Source: Pseudarthrobacter sp. PS3-L1 (GTDB lineage: Bacteria; Actinomycetota; Actinomycetes; Actinomycetales; Micrococcaceae). Taken from it: a stretch of 64,000 bases of DNA. The stretch spans positions 620,001 to 684,000 of the forward strand of contig NZ_JASISU010000003.1 of the NCBI RefSeq assembly GCF_030063285.1, written 5' to 3'. Position 1 is the first letter of the stretch. Every line of letters begins with the position of its first letter. The notes beneath the pieces were generated by a model that saw only the letters and a list, made by a program, of their open reading frames with translations, was not told the origin of the DNA and ran no database searches. Shown one piece after another: positions 1-8,462 of this stretch. A program made the position numbers and the translations under genes.

Positions 1-2100
1 GTGCCGGCCCATTCGTGCGAGTACCTCCACCAGATCCGTCTCGCAGCGGAGCATGCTGGGGTTTGTGAAAGTCAAGCCGATCTCGGTGGCCCGCGACAGT
101 TGCGCGTAGGCTTCTGCGAGATCGTCACGGAGCAGGGCAAAATGGCCCTGCCAGGCTGCGAGCTGTGCGGTGAGTGCGGGGTGGCTTTCCACACTGGAGA
201 AATGCTGGGCTTCCGCCACAAAAACTTTGGCCGACTGCTCGTCACCCAGGGCGTGGGCCCGCCAAACCCGGTACAGCTGCCGGATCCCGCAGTGGTACTT
301 GGACTCAGGTTCTGAACGGTCCAGGTCCTCAATCAGCCTGACGGCGGAGCGCACATTGCCGGCGCGGATCTCGTTGTCCACAGCAAAGTAGGCTGCTGAT
401 TGCCGCCAGTTTTCGTTGAAGGGCTCGATTGAGTTCTTGACCATGGCGAACAGTTCCTGGGCATCCTCGACGCGTTCCGCGTAACTTAGGGCCCTGGCTT
501 CTATCAGCAGCGTGATCGGACTTGATTGGCCGGCGTCGGCTATCCGGTGGACGGAGTCCTGGTTGCCGCGGACGGCGTCCACCAACAACCGTGCACGGGC
601 CAGAACGCCAAGGCACTCTTCCGATGCTGCGGCCTCAAAACCCGCGGCACACTCAAGGATGCTCTCTGCCTCGGTAAGCTCCCACCGGTCTGCGAAATAA
701 AGTGCACTGATGGCCAGGAGGCAAGCCGAGTAGGTGGGGTCATTCTGGCCAAATTCTTTGATCAACCGTAAAACCATGGTGGAGCGCACCACCGTTCCCT
801 GCATGAACTGAATCTGGAAAGACAGTCCCGTCAGGCGAAGGATGAGGGAAGGGTTGCGCGTAACCCTGCGCGCCCAGTCCAGATACCGCTGGGCGTGGAC
901 GAATGCTCCGCGATTAAACAAAAGCTCAGCGACGGTGCTCAGCCGGACCGCAGTTTCCGCTTCCCACGGGTTGATGGCCAGGGCTCGCTCAATGTATTCC
1001 ACAGCGAAGGGAACCTCGCCATTGCGGATCAGGTCCGCTGCAGCGCGCAGGAGCCCGAAGGGAGTGTGCCGTTCCAAGGCAGTGAAACTCAGATGCCAGT
1101 CCCGCGCAAAGGGATCAGTTCCAACTGCAGCCTCTGCCAAGAGTCGGTGCGATGCTGTCCGTGATGCCGGTGCCATCCCGGCGAACACATAACCACGCAG
1201 GAGCTGATCGGAAATCCGCACGTGGGTGCCGGTTCTCGTGACAAGGCCCGCAGCCAGAAGCTCGTCAACGCCTGGCCACGGATGGCTGGGAATTTTCTGC
1301 AGTGACTCTATATCTGTGCGGTAGGAGAGGGAAAGCAGTTCCAGCGCCATCCGCGCCGGGTGACTGAGCCCAGCCGTTTTGGCGGAGAATTCTGATTCGA
1401 AGCTTCCCCGACTCGGCAGCGGGATGGGCAGGGCATACTTTCCTTCCGCATTCCTCTCGAGGAGGAGAGTGAAGAGCTCTACCGATGCGAGCGGATTGCC
1501 CTGGGTTGCCGCTGCGACAGCGTGTTGCAGCGCCGGTGCTGTGTTGTGCGACGCCAGCGCGGAGAGCATCGTGACGGTGTCGTTGTAACTTAGCGCTGTG
1601 AGCGTCAGGACCGGGAGGCTGGCGAATGGATTTTCTGCCGATGTGCTGGACACGCTCAGAATGAGGGCTATCTCGGTACCGGCCAGTCGCCGAGCCAGGA
1701 AGCCGATGATGGCCTGGCTGCCGGGGTCCAGGAAATCTGCATCGTCAATAACCACCACAGTCCGGCTGGCGCTACGTTTCTGCAGTCCAGCAAGTAGCTT
1801 GGTGGACACTGACGCAATGTCGAAGTCTCCGGCCGGATGGCGAATAAGATCGTCAGCCAGGCTGTTGAGAACGGGATCATCAAGTTCATTGAGCAGTGCC
1901 GTCAACCCGGAGAAGGGCCAGTCAGCCTCCGAGAGGCTCGCCCTCATCACCACTGTCCGGTAGGGGGAGAGCTGGGGGATCTGCGCAAGGAGGGCAGATT
2001 TCCCAAGACCACGGGATCCAGAAATCGCCAGCGCAGAGTCTTTGGGGCCCCTGATGACCGAAAGAATACGTTCGATCTCTTTGGTGCGTCCGGTAATCAA
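1..2100 (-). CDS. AAA/NTPase regulator, MalT/LuxR-type architecture (3' end outside window)
   Basis: A single open minus-strand frame runs from a TTG at 2100 to the window edge, giving 700 residues with no stop. Residues 28-35 read GSRGLGKS, a Walker A loop, and residues 115-120 read VVVIDD, a Walker B strand. The rest is helical and TPR-like, as in STAND-type ATPase regulators. A C-terminal LuxR helix-turn-helix is expected for the family but would lie outside the window, so it is inferred. I chose TTG because GGGGGGAA sits about 6 nt upstream and the frame is closed by TGA 42 nt further up with no ATG or GTG between. Target genes are unknown. Complete ORFs inside this span on either strand are shadows. 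Confidence 0.8.
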   Translation of the reverse strand, partial: MITGRTKEIERILSVIRGPKDSALAISGSRGLGKSALLAQIPQLSPYRTVVMRASLSEADWPFSGLTALLNELDDPVLNSLADDLIRHPAGDFDIASVSTKLLAGLQKRSASRTVVVIDDADFLDPGSQAIIGFLARRLAGTEIALILSVSSTSAENPFASLPVLTLTALSYNDTVTMLSALASHNTAPALQHAVAAATQGNPLASVELFTLLLERNAEGKYALPIPLPSRGSFESEFSAKTAGLSHPARMALELLSLSYRTDIESLQKIPSHPWPGVDELLAAGLVTRTGTHVRISDQLLRGYVFAGMAPASRTASHRLLAEAAVGTDPFARDWHLSFTALERHTPFGLLRAAADLIRNGEVPFAVEYIERALAINPWEAETAVRLSTVAELLFNRGAFVHAQRYLDWARRVTRNPSLILRLTGLSFQIQFMQGTVVRSTMVLRLIKEFGQNDPTYSACLLAISALYFADRWELTEAESILECAAGFEAAASEECLGVLARARLLVDAVRGNQDSVHRIADAGQSSPITLLIEARALSYAERVEDAQELFAMVKNSIEPFNENWRQSAAYFAVDNEIRAGNVRSAVRLIEDLDRSEPESKYHCGIRQLYRVWRAHALGDEQSAKVFVAEAQHFSSVESHPALTAQLAAWQGHFALLRDDLAEAYAQLSRATEIGLTFTNPSMLRCETDLVEVLARMGRH

Positions 2101-2954
2101 CGTGTTCCCCCCACATTGGGCCCACAGTGCCGTGGGAGTTCAGGCATGCTGGCAGGTAACAGAAGTGCTGTCGCTCCCCTGCCAATTTTCATTTGCTGCT
2201 GACGATTTTTTGCTGCGCGCTTCTGCTGGTAGTGCTCATAGGTGCTGCGCATGCCTCCATTAGCAGGCGCTTGAAAAGCGGTCATAGGAACGGTTCGTAC
2301 CCATGCACGCTCCGGATGTCCCGGCCCGCCGACCATCGATGTGATGTCCGTTACGGGAAATCGAACGCTGTCCACACGCTTGCAGCTACGGTGCGGATCT
2401 TCGAACCGCGACACAACGGGCTCGTTCGGTGCGATTACGATCCTGCGAAGTTTCCGGGACTCTTGCCTTTTGAGCATCGGGGCCTCCTGTTCACTGCTGC
2501 GGAGACCCCAATACTGAACGCTCAATCCATGACCGCCAAGGCCGCGAGATTGCCTACCAGCCGAGACTTCTGCCGGGGACGGTTCCCGGCCGTCCGCTGT
2601 CAATATAGCCCGTTACGGCATCGGGCACCAGAGTAAGACGCCACTTCTTCATTTTTCGAACGGAACTCGTGGACCTGGCTGCTGCCACTCCGGCTCACCG
2701 TCCGGTCCACTGGCGTCCTGGTCTTCTAGAGCGCGAAAAATGCAGTGTTGAAACTTCATTTCCGGCCTGTTTCAAATATTCCTCAGAGGAAACTTTGGGT
2801 GTTTCAGATGCCTCCGCTTTGTTGAAGACTCTGATTTCACATCAGTCGCTCTGTCGGTTTGCACAGGAGATCGACCCACAACTCGGGTCTATCGTGAAGT
2901 TCAGTGTGGCGCACGCTACATAACTACCCATGTCCCAGCAAATAAGGACGGCGC
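2101..2954. other. Intergenic region without a convincing gene
   Basis: About 850 bp separate the regulator from the permease. Two opposing open frames overlap here (2097-2603 minus and 2193-2636 plus), but neither resembles a known family, has good codon bias or a strong ribosome site. The last 250 bp are noticeably AT-richer than the flanks and carry repeated GTTTCAA/TTGAAAC half sites, as expected for the promoter region of the permease. Confidence 0.5.
2748..2775. promoter_or_regulatory. Inverted repeat TTGAAAC-N14-GTTTCAA upstream of permease
   Basis: TTGAAAC at 2748-2754 and GTTTCAA at 2769-2775 form a perfect 7-bp inverted repeat. Related half sites (GTTTCAG near 2800 and TTGAAGA near 2822) follow. 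The position, about 180-200 bp before the permease start, suggests an operator. No regulator can be assigned. Confidence 0.4.
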
Positions 2955-4379
2955 ATGAACGCTGATCAACAGCTTTCAAAATCACTCAAACCACGACACC
3001 TGTCCATGATTGCCATTGCCGGGGTTATCGGGGCCGGTCTTTTTGTAGGCTCAGGTGCTGCTATCCAACAGGCGGGCCCCGGCATCCTCGTGGCCTATAC
3101 CGCCGCTGGCCTTGTGGTGATCCTGGTGATGCGCATGCTCGGCGAAATGGCTGCCGCGAACCCGGAAACCGGATCCTTTTCGACCTACGCTGATAAAGCG
3201 CTGGGGCGTTGGGCAGGTTTCAGCATCGGGTGGCTCTATGCCTGGTTCTGGATCATTGTGCTGGGCATCGAAGCCACTGCCGGTGCGGCAATCATGCACC
3301 GTTGGGTTCCCGGCATAGATCAGTGGGTTTGGGCGCTACTGCTCATGGTGCTCCTCACGCTGACCAACCTGGGCTCTGTGAAGTCGTTTGGGGAATTCGA
3401 ATTCTGGTTTGCCTCCATCAAGGTCGCAGCCATCATCTTGTTCCTGCTGTTTGGTGTTGCCGCAGTCCTTGGCCTGATCCCTGGAGTACCAGCGCCCGGA
3501 ATGAGTAACCTCACCGGTAATGGCGGGTTCTTCCCGAACGGACCCGGCGCAGTTTTTGCCGGCATTCTCGTGGTGGTCTTCTCTTTCTTTGGCGCTGAGA
3601 TTGCCACCATTGCTGCTGGCGAATCAGAAAATCCGGTGGACGCTGTCAAAAAAGCGGTGCGGTCCACCGTGTGGCGCATCCTGATCTTCTACATTGGCTC
3701 TATCGCGATCGTGGTGACCCTCTTGCCATGGAATTCAGCGTCTGTGGCAAAAAGCCCCTACGTAGCGGTGATTGAGCTGTACGGCATTCCGGGAGCGGGC
3801 ACCATCATGGACATCGTGGTCCTCACGTCTGTCCTCTCCTGCCTGAACTCTGGCCTCTATACTGCAAGCCGCATGCTGTTCTCGTTGTCCAAGCGTGGCG
3901 ATGCACCGCGTTCCTGGACCGGGATCTCCCGGCGGGGCGTTCCGGCGTCGGCCGTTTTGGCGTCAACTGTTGTGGGCTTCGTGACAGTAGGCCTGAACTA
4001 CATTGCTCCGGATACTGTTTTTCTTTTCTTGGTCAACACTTCAGGCGCCATAGCCCTGTTCGTCTGGTTGGTCATCTCTATTTCGCAACTCATCCTGCGG
4101 AAAAGAATGGGCGCAGAGGCCAAGGACCTGGAGCTGAAAATGTGGCTTTTCCCCTACCTGACGTGGTTGTCGATTGGCAGCATTGTTGCCCTCCTGATTG
4201 GCATGGTGATCCTGGATTCCACAAGAGAATCGCTGCTGCTCTCCCTAGCGCTCGCCGCGGTTGTGGTGGGGATTGGGATCTTCCGCTACCGGGCCAATGG
4301 GCCGGGCCAGGATAGGAATGGCACAGTACATTCCGTGAGTGCCTCCCCAAAGAAGCTCGACACTGGAACGCGGCCCTGA
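2955..4379 (+). CDS. APC-family amino acid permease (GABA permease-like)
   Basis: This 474-residue, roughly 12-helix inner-membrane permease imports an amino acid by proton symport. Residues 23-34 (GVIGAGLFVGSG) are the conserved unwound first helix of the AAT branch of the APC superfamily. LGEMAAANPETGSFSTYA is the typical second conserved loop of GABA/aromatic/proline permeases. It is closest in feel to GabP, but substrate cannot be fixed from sequence alone. It stands alone, preceded by an AT-rich region with inverted repeats and followed by a strong hairpin. The start ATG follows AATAAGGACGGCGC, giving an AAGGA ribosome site. Confidence 0.88.
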   Translation: MNADQQLSKSLKPRHLSMIAIAGVIGAGLFVGSGAAIQQAGPGILVAYTAAGLVVILVMRMLGEMAAANPETGSFSTYADKALGRWAGFSIGWLYAWFWIIVLGIEATAGAAIMHRWVPGIDQWVWALLLMVLLTLTNLGSVKSFGEFEFWFASIKVAAIILFLLFGVAAVLGLIPGVPAPGMSNLTGNGGFFPNGPGAVFAGILVVVFSFFGAEIATIAAGESENPVDAVKKAVRSTVWRILIFYIGSIAIVVTLLPWNSASVAKSPYVAVIELYGIPGAGTIMDIVVLTSVLSCLNSGLYTASRMLFSLSKRGDAPRSWTGISRRGVPASAVLASTVVGFVTVGLNYIAPDTVFLFLVNTSGAIALFVWLVISISQLILRKRMGAEAKDLELKMWLFPYLTWLSIGSIVALLIGMVILDSTRESLLLSLALAAVVVGIGIFRYRANGPGQDRNGTVHSVSASPKKLDTGTRP

Positions 4380-4429
4380 GTTCCAGGGGACCCCATCGAA
4401 GTGTGTGAGCCATAGGGTTTTCCACATAC

Positions 4430-4465
4430 AGGGCTGTGCGCTCGCCTTAGCGGGCGCACAGCCCT
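4430..4465 (+). terminator. Rho-independent terminator after permease
   Basis: AGGGCTGTGCGC (4430-4441) pairs perfectly with GCGCACAGCCCT (4454-4465), a 12-bp GC-rich stem followed by AGGTTTGG. It lies 50 nt beyond the permease stop. Confidence 0.8.
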
Positions 4466-4644
4466 AGGTTTGGTGAAGGCACTTTCGCAACGGATTGTCA
4501 CGCCACGCAGTCTCGTTCGTCATGACCTACCAGGTCCGCCAGCCATGAATGTCACCCTCGCGGTCTTCATGGCCTAGAATGAGAAAGTCTGTGCTGTGTC
4601 CTGCCCCATTCCGGGGGTATGTTCCGGCGCAGGCGCGCAAATGA

Positions 4645-4689
4645 ACCTCCTGTTACGGAAATGCCGTAACCGCTTAGCCCAAAGGAGGT
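4645..4689 (+). promoter_or_regulatory. rpsF leader that can sequester the Shine-Dalgarno
   Basis: ACCTCCT (4645-4651) is fully complementary to AGGAGGT (4683-4689), the ribosome site of rpsF. Immediately inside lies a second perfect hairpin, GTTACGG (4652-4658) with CCGTAAC (4664-4670), which would stack on the first. The two-helix shape could hide the ribosome site. S6 and S18 are known to autoregulate their operon through a leader RNA in other bacteria, so this is a candidate for that role. Identity with the described S6:S18 motif is not established. Confidence 0.5.
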
Positions 4690-4699
4690 GGGTTCACAT

Positions 4700-5005
4700 A
4701 TGCGTCCTTACGAATTGATGGTAATCATCGACCCCGACGTCGAAGAGCGTACCGTCGAGCCGTCGCTTCAGAAGTTCCTGAACGTCATCACCAACGATGG
4801 TGGAACCATCGAAAAGGTTGACATCTGGGGCCGTCGTCGACTGGCTTACGAAATCCAGAAGAAGTCCGAAGGTATCTACGCCGTGGTGAACTTCACCGCC
4901 AAGCCGGACACCGCAAAAGAACTTGACCGCCAGCTGTCTCTGAACGAGACCATCATGCGCACCAAGATCACCCGCCCCGAAGAGCAGAAGGTTGTTGCCG
5001 AGTAA
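4700..5005 (+). CDS. rpsF: 30S ribosomal protein S6
   Basis: S6 is a small-subunit protein that binds the central domain of 16S rRNA together with S18. The 101-residue product begins [16 protein letters not shown] and contains [10 protein letters not shown] and a long helix with the [11 protein letters not shown] segment, all S6 hallmarks. I used ATG 4700, not GTG 4688, because AAAGGAGGTG at 4681-4690 is then correctly spaced. It is first gene of the rpsF-ssb-rpsR-rplI operon. Confidence 0.97.
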   Translation: MRPYELMVIIDPDVEERTVEPSLQKFLNVITNDGGTIEKVDIWGRRRLAYEIQKKSEGIYAVVNFTAKPDTAKELDRQLSLNETIMRTKITRPEEQKVVAE

Positions 5006-5078
5006 TTACTCCGCATCAGCACTTCATTCTTCACCGCAGGAACGCATTCTTCACCAGAACGAACCAAGGAGGCAGTAG

Positions 5079-5663
5079 ATGGCAGGCGAGACAACCATTA
5101 CGGTCATCGGTAACCTCACCAATGACCCTGAGCTGCGGTTTACGCCGTCAGGTTCAGCGGTAGCGAACTTCACCATCGCTTCCACCCCCCGTACGTTCGA
5201 CCGCCAGTCCAGTGAGTGGAAGGACGGGGAAACCCTGTTCCTCCGCGCTGCTGTCTGGCGCGAAGCTGCCGAGAACGTTGCCGAGTCCCTGACCAAGGGT
5301 ATGCGCGTCATCGTTTCCGGCCGGTTGAAGAGCCGTACCTACGAAACCAAAGAAGGCGAAAAGCGCACTGTTATGGAGCTTGAGGTCGACGAGATCGGTC
5401 CGAGCCTGCGCTATGCCAATGCGAAGGTCAACCGAACCCAGCGCTCCGGCGGTGGGCAGGGCGGCTTTGGTGGCGGCGGCAACAATAACGGTGGCGGCGG
5501 ATTCGGCGGCGGCAATTCTGGTGGAAACCAGGGCGGCAACTCCGGTGGATTCGGTGGCGGCAACCAGCAGGCAGCTGCACAGGACGATCCCTGGGCTACG
5601 CCCGGTGTCTCCAACGCAGGTGGCGGCTGGGGTAACGGCCCAGACTCCGAACCTCCCTTCTAA
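5079..5663 (+). CDS. ssb: Single-stranded DNA-binding protein
   Basis: SSB coats single-stranded DNA in replication, repair and recombination as a tetramer. The 194-residue protein has the OB fold in its first ~115 residues ([15 protein letters not shown], then a run ending in [10 protein letters not shown]). A Gly/Asn/Gln-rich linker follows (about 125-180), and it ends in the acidic tip DSEPPF that binds partner proteins. The ATG follows CCAAGGAGGCAGTAG. The low-complexity linker produces long spurious opposite-strand frames. It sits between rpsF and rpsR, the usual actinobacterial order. Confidence 0.97.
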   Translation: MAGETTITVIGNLTNDPELRFTPSGSAVANFTIASTPRTFDRQSSEWKDGETLFLRAAVWREAAENVAESLTKGMRVIVSGRLKSRTYETKEGEKRTVMELEVDEIGPSLRYANAKVNRTQRSGGGQGGFGGGGNNNGGGGFGGGNSGGNQGGNSGGFGGGNQQAAAQDDPWATPGVSNAGGGWGNGPDSEPPF

Positions 5664-5738
5664 CCAATCGAATAACGGTCCGATGCTGGCCATTGCAGAC
5701 GCTTCTTGCCCTGCAGGCTACCTTCGGACCACCACCAT

Positions 5739-5760
5739 CCCGTGGATCACCCCCCACGGG
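5739..5760 (+). promoter_or_regulatory. Hairpin upstream of rpsR
   Basis: CCCGTGG (5739-5745) and CCACGGG (5754-5760) form a 7-bp stem 23 nt before the rpsR start. No T-run follows, so it is unlikely to be a full terminator. It may act in mRNA processing or S18 control, but that is inference. Confidence 0.4.
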
Positions 5761-5783
5761 CTCCATAGAATAGGAGCTCCACG

Positions 5784-6023
5784 ATGGCTAAGGCTGAACT
5801 CCGTAAGCCCAAACCAAAGTCCAACCCCTTGAAAGCCGCTGACATCACTGTCATCGACTACAAGGACGTAGCATTGCTGCGCAAATTCATCTCCGACCGC
5901 GGAAAGATCCGCGCTCGTCGCGTTACCGGCGTCACGGTGCAGGAACAGCGCAAAATCGCCCAGGCAATCAAGAACGCCCGCGAAGTTGCCCTGCTGCCTT
6001 ACTCCGGCGCCGGCCGCGGCTAA
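5784..6023 (+). CDS. rpsR: 30S ribosomal protein S18
   Basis: The 79-residue basic protein contains [17 protein letters not shown] and [19 protein letters not shown], the conserved core of S18, which forms a heterodimer with S6 on the platform of the 30S subunit. No Cys residues of a zinc ribbon are visible, so it is the C-minus form. The ATG follows AATAGGAGCTCCACG. Third gene of the operon, 17 bp before rplI. Confidence 0.97.
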   Translation: MAKAELRKPKPKSNPLKAADITVIDYKDVALLRKFISDRGKIRARRVTGVTVQEQRKIAQAIKNAREVALLPYSGAGRG

Positions 6024-6040
6024 GGAAGGGATTAACTAAC

Positions 6041-6493
6041 ATGGCAAAGCTCATTCTGACCCACGAAGTCACCGGTCTCGGTGCTGCAGGCGACATTGTT
6101 GAGGTCAAGGACGGTTACGCACGTAACTATCTCCTGCCCCGCAACTTCGCCCTGACCTGGTCCAAAGGTGGCGAGAAGCAGGTTCTCTCCATCAAGGCCG
6201 CCCGTGCTGCCCGCGAGCACGCTTCCCTGGAAGACGCCCAGAAGCAGGCTGCTGCACTCTCCGCCAAGCCGGTCAAGCTGACCGTCAAGGCTGGCGAGAC
6301 CGGACGACTCTTTGGAACCGTCAAGCAGGCCGACGTTGCCGATGCTGTTGAGGCTGCTGGCCTTGGACGCATCGACAAGCGCAAGGTCGAACTGCCGGCT
6401 CACATCAAGTCTGTCGGTTCCTACCAGGCCAACGTCCGGCTTCACGCTGACGTTGCTGCTGTGATCGAACTCGACGTAGTCGCTGGTAAGTAA
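6041..6493 (+). CDS. rplI: 50S ribosomal protein L9
   Basis: L9 bridges the L1 stalk base to neighbouring ribosomes. The 150-residue product begins [20 protein letters not shown] and has [14 protein letters not shown], the rRNA-binding N-domain signature. A connecting helix (about 40-75) and the C-terminal domain follow. Length is normal. It ends the operon and is followed within 25 nt by a strong terminator. dnaB, which often follows rplI directly in related genomes, is displaced here by about 3.7 kb. Confidence 0.97.
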   Translation: MAKLILTHEVTGLGAAGDIVEVKDGYARNYLLPRNFALTWSKGGEKQVLSIKAARAAREHASLEDAQKQAAALSAKPVKLTVKAGETGRLFGTVKQADVADAVEAAGLGRIDKRKVELPAHIKSVGSYQANVRLHADVAAVIELDVVAGK

Positions 6494-6514
6494 CACCCAG
6501 TCAGACACTGGAAG

Positions 6515-6551
6515 GCCCGCATCAACTCCCTCCGGGAGAGTTGGTGCGGGC
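6515..6551 (+). terminator. Terminator of the rpsF-rplI operon
   Basis: GCCCGCATCAACTC (6515-6528) pairs with GAGTTGGTGCGGGC (6538-6551) with one G-U, and TTTT follows directly. A classical intrinsic terminator. Confidence 0.88.
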
Positions 6552-6688
6552 TTTTCTGTACGTCAGAAAGAGTCCTGGGAGCTCGGACTGCTGTGCTCCA
6601 GCACGGCGCACTAGGCCGAGGTTTCCTCGCTGTGGCTGGCGCTACGGTTGCTGAGGGGATCGGTTCGCCTAGTCATTTTTGCGCCGTC

Positions 6689-6814
6689 TTAAGAGGTCAC
6701 CACGACCAAGGCGACAATGATGAGCGGTATGGCCAGGAGTGCCAGGCAGGAACTGACATTGAACAGGGAGCGCCCAGATCCGGCCCGAAGGGATTTTGCA
6801 GGTGCCAGGGTCAA
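6689..6814 (-). CDS. Possible small membrane protein (41 aa)
   Basis: A TTG-initiated minus-strand frame encodes about 41 residues: a basic N-terminus (KSLRAGSGR) and then one hydrophobic helix (CLALLAIPLIIVALVVV) ending in a stop. This gives a plausible inside-positive single-span topology, and the frame sits divergent to the PhzF-like gene. There is no clear ribosome site and no family I recognise, so this is a candidate only. Confidence 0.25.
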   Translation of the reverse strand: MTLAPAKSLRAGSGRSLFNVSSCLALLAIPLIIVALVVVTS

Positions 6815-6860
6815 GCATATCGACCGGATTTTGGGGCGGTGCCGGTGATAATCTGCACAG

Positions 6861-7724
6861 ATGAGCCACCCCCTTCACGATTCCACAGTCCCGCACCGCC
6901 CTTTCGCGCAGGTGGACGTGTTCAGTTCGGAGCCCTTCCGCGGAAATCCCCTGGCGGTTGTGCTTGACGCGCAGGGGCTTGCCACGGAGCAGATGCAGCA
7001 GTTTGCCAACTGGACCAATCTTTCTGAAACGACTTTTCTCTTCCCGCCGAATCATCCGGAGGCAGACTACAGGGTTCGAATCTTCACGGGCCACGAGGAG
7101 TTCCCGTTTGCCGGTCACCCGACGTTGGGCTCGGCACATGCCTGGCTTGCTGCCGGCGGTCGGCCTCGGATAGAGAACGTGGTGGTTCAGGAGTGTGCCG
7201 CAGGATTGATCCGGGTCAGGGAGGAGGGTTCCCGGCTCGCCTTTGCGGCGCCGCCCATGACCAGAACCGGCCCCGTGGACAAGCCGCTCATGCAGCAGAT
7301 CATGGCCGCGTTAGGGCTCGAACGGACAGCTGTTCGTGATGCCTCGTGGTTGGTGAATGGGCCTTCTTGGATTGGCCTACTCCTGGATTCTGCCGACCGC
7401 GTCTTGAGCCTGAATCCAAACTTCGAGGCGCTTGGCGAGTTGAAGGTGGGAGTTATTGGACCTTACCTGCATGGTGGCCAGGCCGATTATGAGGTACGCA
7501 CATTCATTCCAGGAGATGCTGCGCCCGAAGATCCCATTACAGGGAGCTTCAACGCAGGTGCCGCACAGTGGCTTATTGGTGGGGGCCGGGCACCGGACAG
7601 CTACGTTGCCGCCCAGGGGACTGTGCTGGGCCGTGCAGGCAGGGTCTTTGTGCAGCGCGAGGGGGACGAGACGTGGATCGGCGGGGATGTCGCCAGCCGG
7701 GTAACGGGTACCGTCAGTCTCTAG
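6861..7724 (+). CDS. PhzF family isomerase
   Basis: The PhzF fold is a two-domain, diaminopimelate-epimerase-like enzyme first known from phenazine synthesis. Most members outside phenazine clusters have unknown substrates. The 287-residue length is typical. Near the N-terminus VDVFSSEPFRGNPLAVVLDA is the family signature, with NLSETTFLF supplying the conserved catalytic Glu, followed by FPFAGHPTLGSAHAWL. The second domain has the expected GSFNAGAAQWL segment. The start is ATG at 6861. No phenazine genes are nearby, so a housekeeping or detoxification isomerase is more likely. Confidence 0.9.
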   Translation: MSHPLHDSTVPHRPFAQVDVFSSEPFRGNPLAVVLDAQGLATEQMQQFANWTNLSETTFLFPPNHPEADYRVRIFTGHEEFPFAGHPTLGSAHAWLAAGGRPRIENVVVQECAAGLIRVREEGSRLAFAAPPMTRTGPVDKPLMQQIMAALGLERTAVRDASWLVNGPSWIGLLLDSADRVLSLNPNFEALGELKVGVIGPYLHGGQADYEVRTFIPGDAAPEDPITGSFNAGAAQWLIGGGRAPDSYVAAQGTVLGRAGRVFVQREGDETWIGGDVASRVTGTVSL

Positions 7725-7776
7725 TCGCGCTCGCGGACACCCAGCGGAATAATTCTACGAATCCCGCAGTTCCTCT

Positions 7777-7798
7777 TGTATATGCATTTGCATATACA
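7777..7798. promoter_or_regulatory. Perfect palindromic operator upstream of FMN reductase
   Basis: TGTATATGCA (7777-7786), TT, then TGCATATACA (7789-7798): a perfect 10-bp inverted repeat. It lies about 30 nt before the favoured TTG start and is much AT-richer than its surroundings. The arrangement resembles MarR- or TetR-type operators, but no regulator gene adjoins it. Confidence 0.6.
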
Positions 7799-7826
7799 TC
7801 CAGGACTGAAGGAACGAGAAGATCCC

Positions 7827-8453
7827 TTGGAATCACGCCGAATCACCGTCTTATCCGCTGGCCTAGGAACTCCATCCTCGTCCCGGTTGCTGGCGGACCA
7901 ACTGGTTGCAGATACCTGTGAGCTGCTGACAGCGCAGGGTTACGACGTCAGCGTGGACGTTGTGGAGCTCCGTGATCTGGCTGTTGATATCGCTAATAAT
8001 TTTGTCACGGGATTTGCGCCACCAAAACTTGCAGAAGTAATTTCGGGCTTGGTGGTGGCGGATGGGATCATCGCCGTCACGCCTGTGTTCAGCGCATCGT
8101 TCAGTGGGCTTTTTAAGTCATTTATCGACGTTCTGGAGCCATCAGCACTCGAAGGTAAAGCCGTGCTTCTTGGCGCCACCGGAGGTACCGACCGCCACCA
8201 GATGGTTCTGGATTACGCCATGCGGCCGCTGTTCAGCTACCTGCGCACACGAATCGCAGCCACTGCCGTTTTTGCTGGGCCGCAGGACTGGGGATCTGAG
8301 ACCGGGACAGCGTCGTTGCTGGCGGAACGCTCGCATCGGGCAGCGGCCGAATTTACCCAGCTGCTTGTGGCGGCGCAGCCAGCCAGGGAGCAGGAGGCCA
8401 TCAAATCCCTGCCGTTTGCCGACCTACTGGCGGGCATTACCAGCGGGAGGTAA
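7827..8453 (+). CDS. NADPH-dependent FMN reductase, CE1759-like
   Basis: A flavodoxin-fold reductase that supplies reduced flavin to partner monooxygenases. The product has an N-terminal Rossmann strand followed by AGLGTPSSSRLLADQL, the phosphate-binding loop, and later VTPVFSASFSGLFKSFIDVL and LLGATGGTDRH, which match the actinobacterial CE1759 family. I prefer TTG 7827 (AAGGAACGAGAAG upstream). The longer frame starting at 7776 would put its first codons inside the palindromic operator and adds residues unlike the family. The usual flavin-dependent oxygenase partner is not adjacent. Product about 208 residues. Confidence 0.85.
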   Translation: MESRRITVLSAGLGTPSSSRLLADQLVADTCELLTAQGYDVSVDVVELRDLAVDIANNFVTGFAPPKLAEVISGLVVADGIIAVTPVFSASFSGLFKSFIDVLEPSALEGKAVLLGATGGTDRHQMVLDYAMRPLFSYLRTRIAATAVFAGPQDWGSETGTASLLAERSHRAAAEFTQLLVAAQPAREQEAIKSLPFADLLAGITSGR

Positions 8454-8462
8454 GGTATCGGT

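Noticed and set aside
2097..2603. 168-residue minus-strand open frame before the regulator
   Set aside because: Overlaps a plus-strand frame, no known domain, poor codon bias and no ribosome site. The regulator's own TTG start is better supported.
2193..2636. 147-residue plus-strand open frame
   Set aside because: Opposite a similar frame, no homology signal, no ribosome site.
2669..2923. 84-residue plus-strand frame just before the permease
   Set aside because: Lies in the AT-rich promoter region containing inverted repeats; no domain and no ribosome site.
5154..5693. 179-residue minus-strand frame opposite ssb
   Set aside because: A mirror of the Gly-rich, low-complexity SSB tail; typical shadow.
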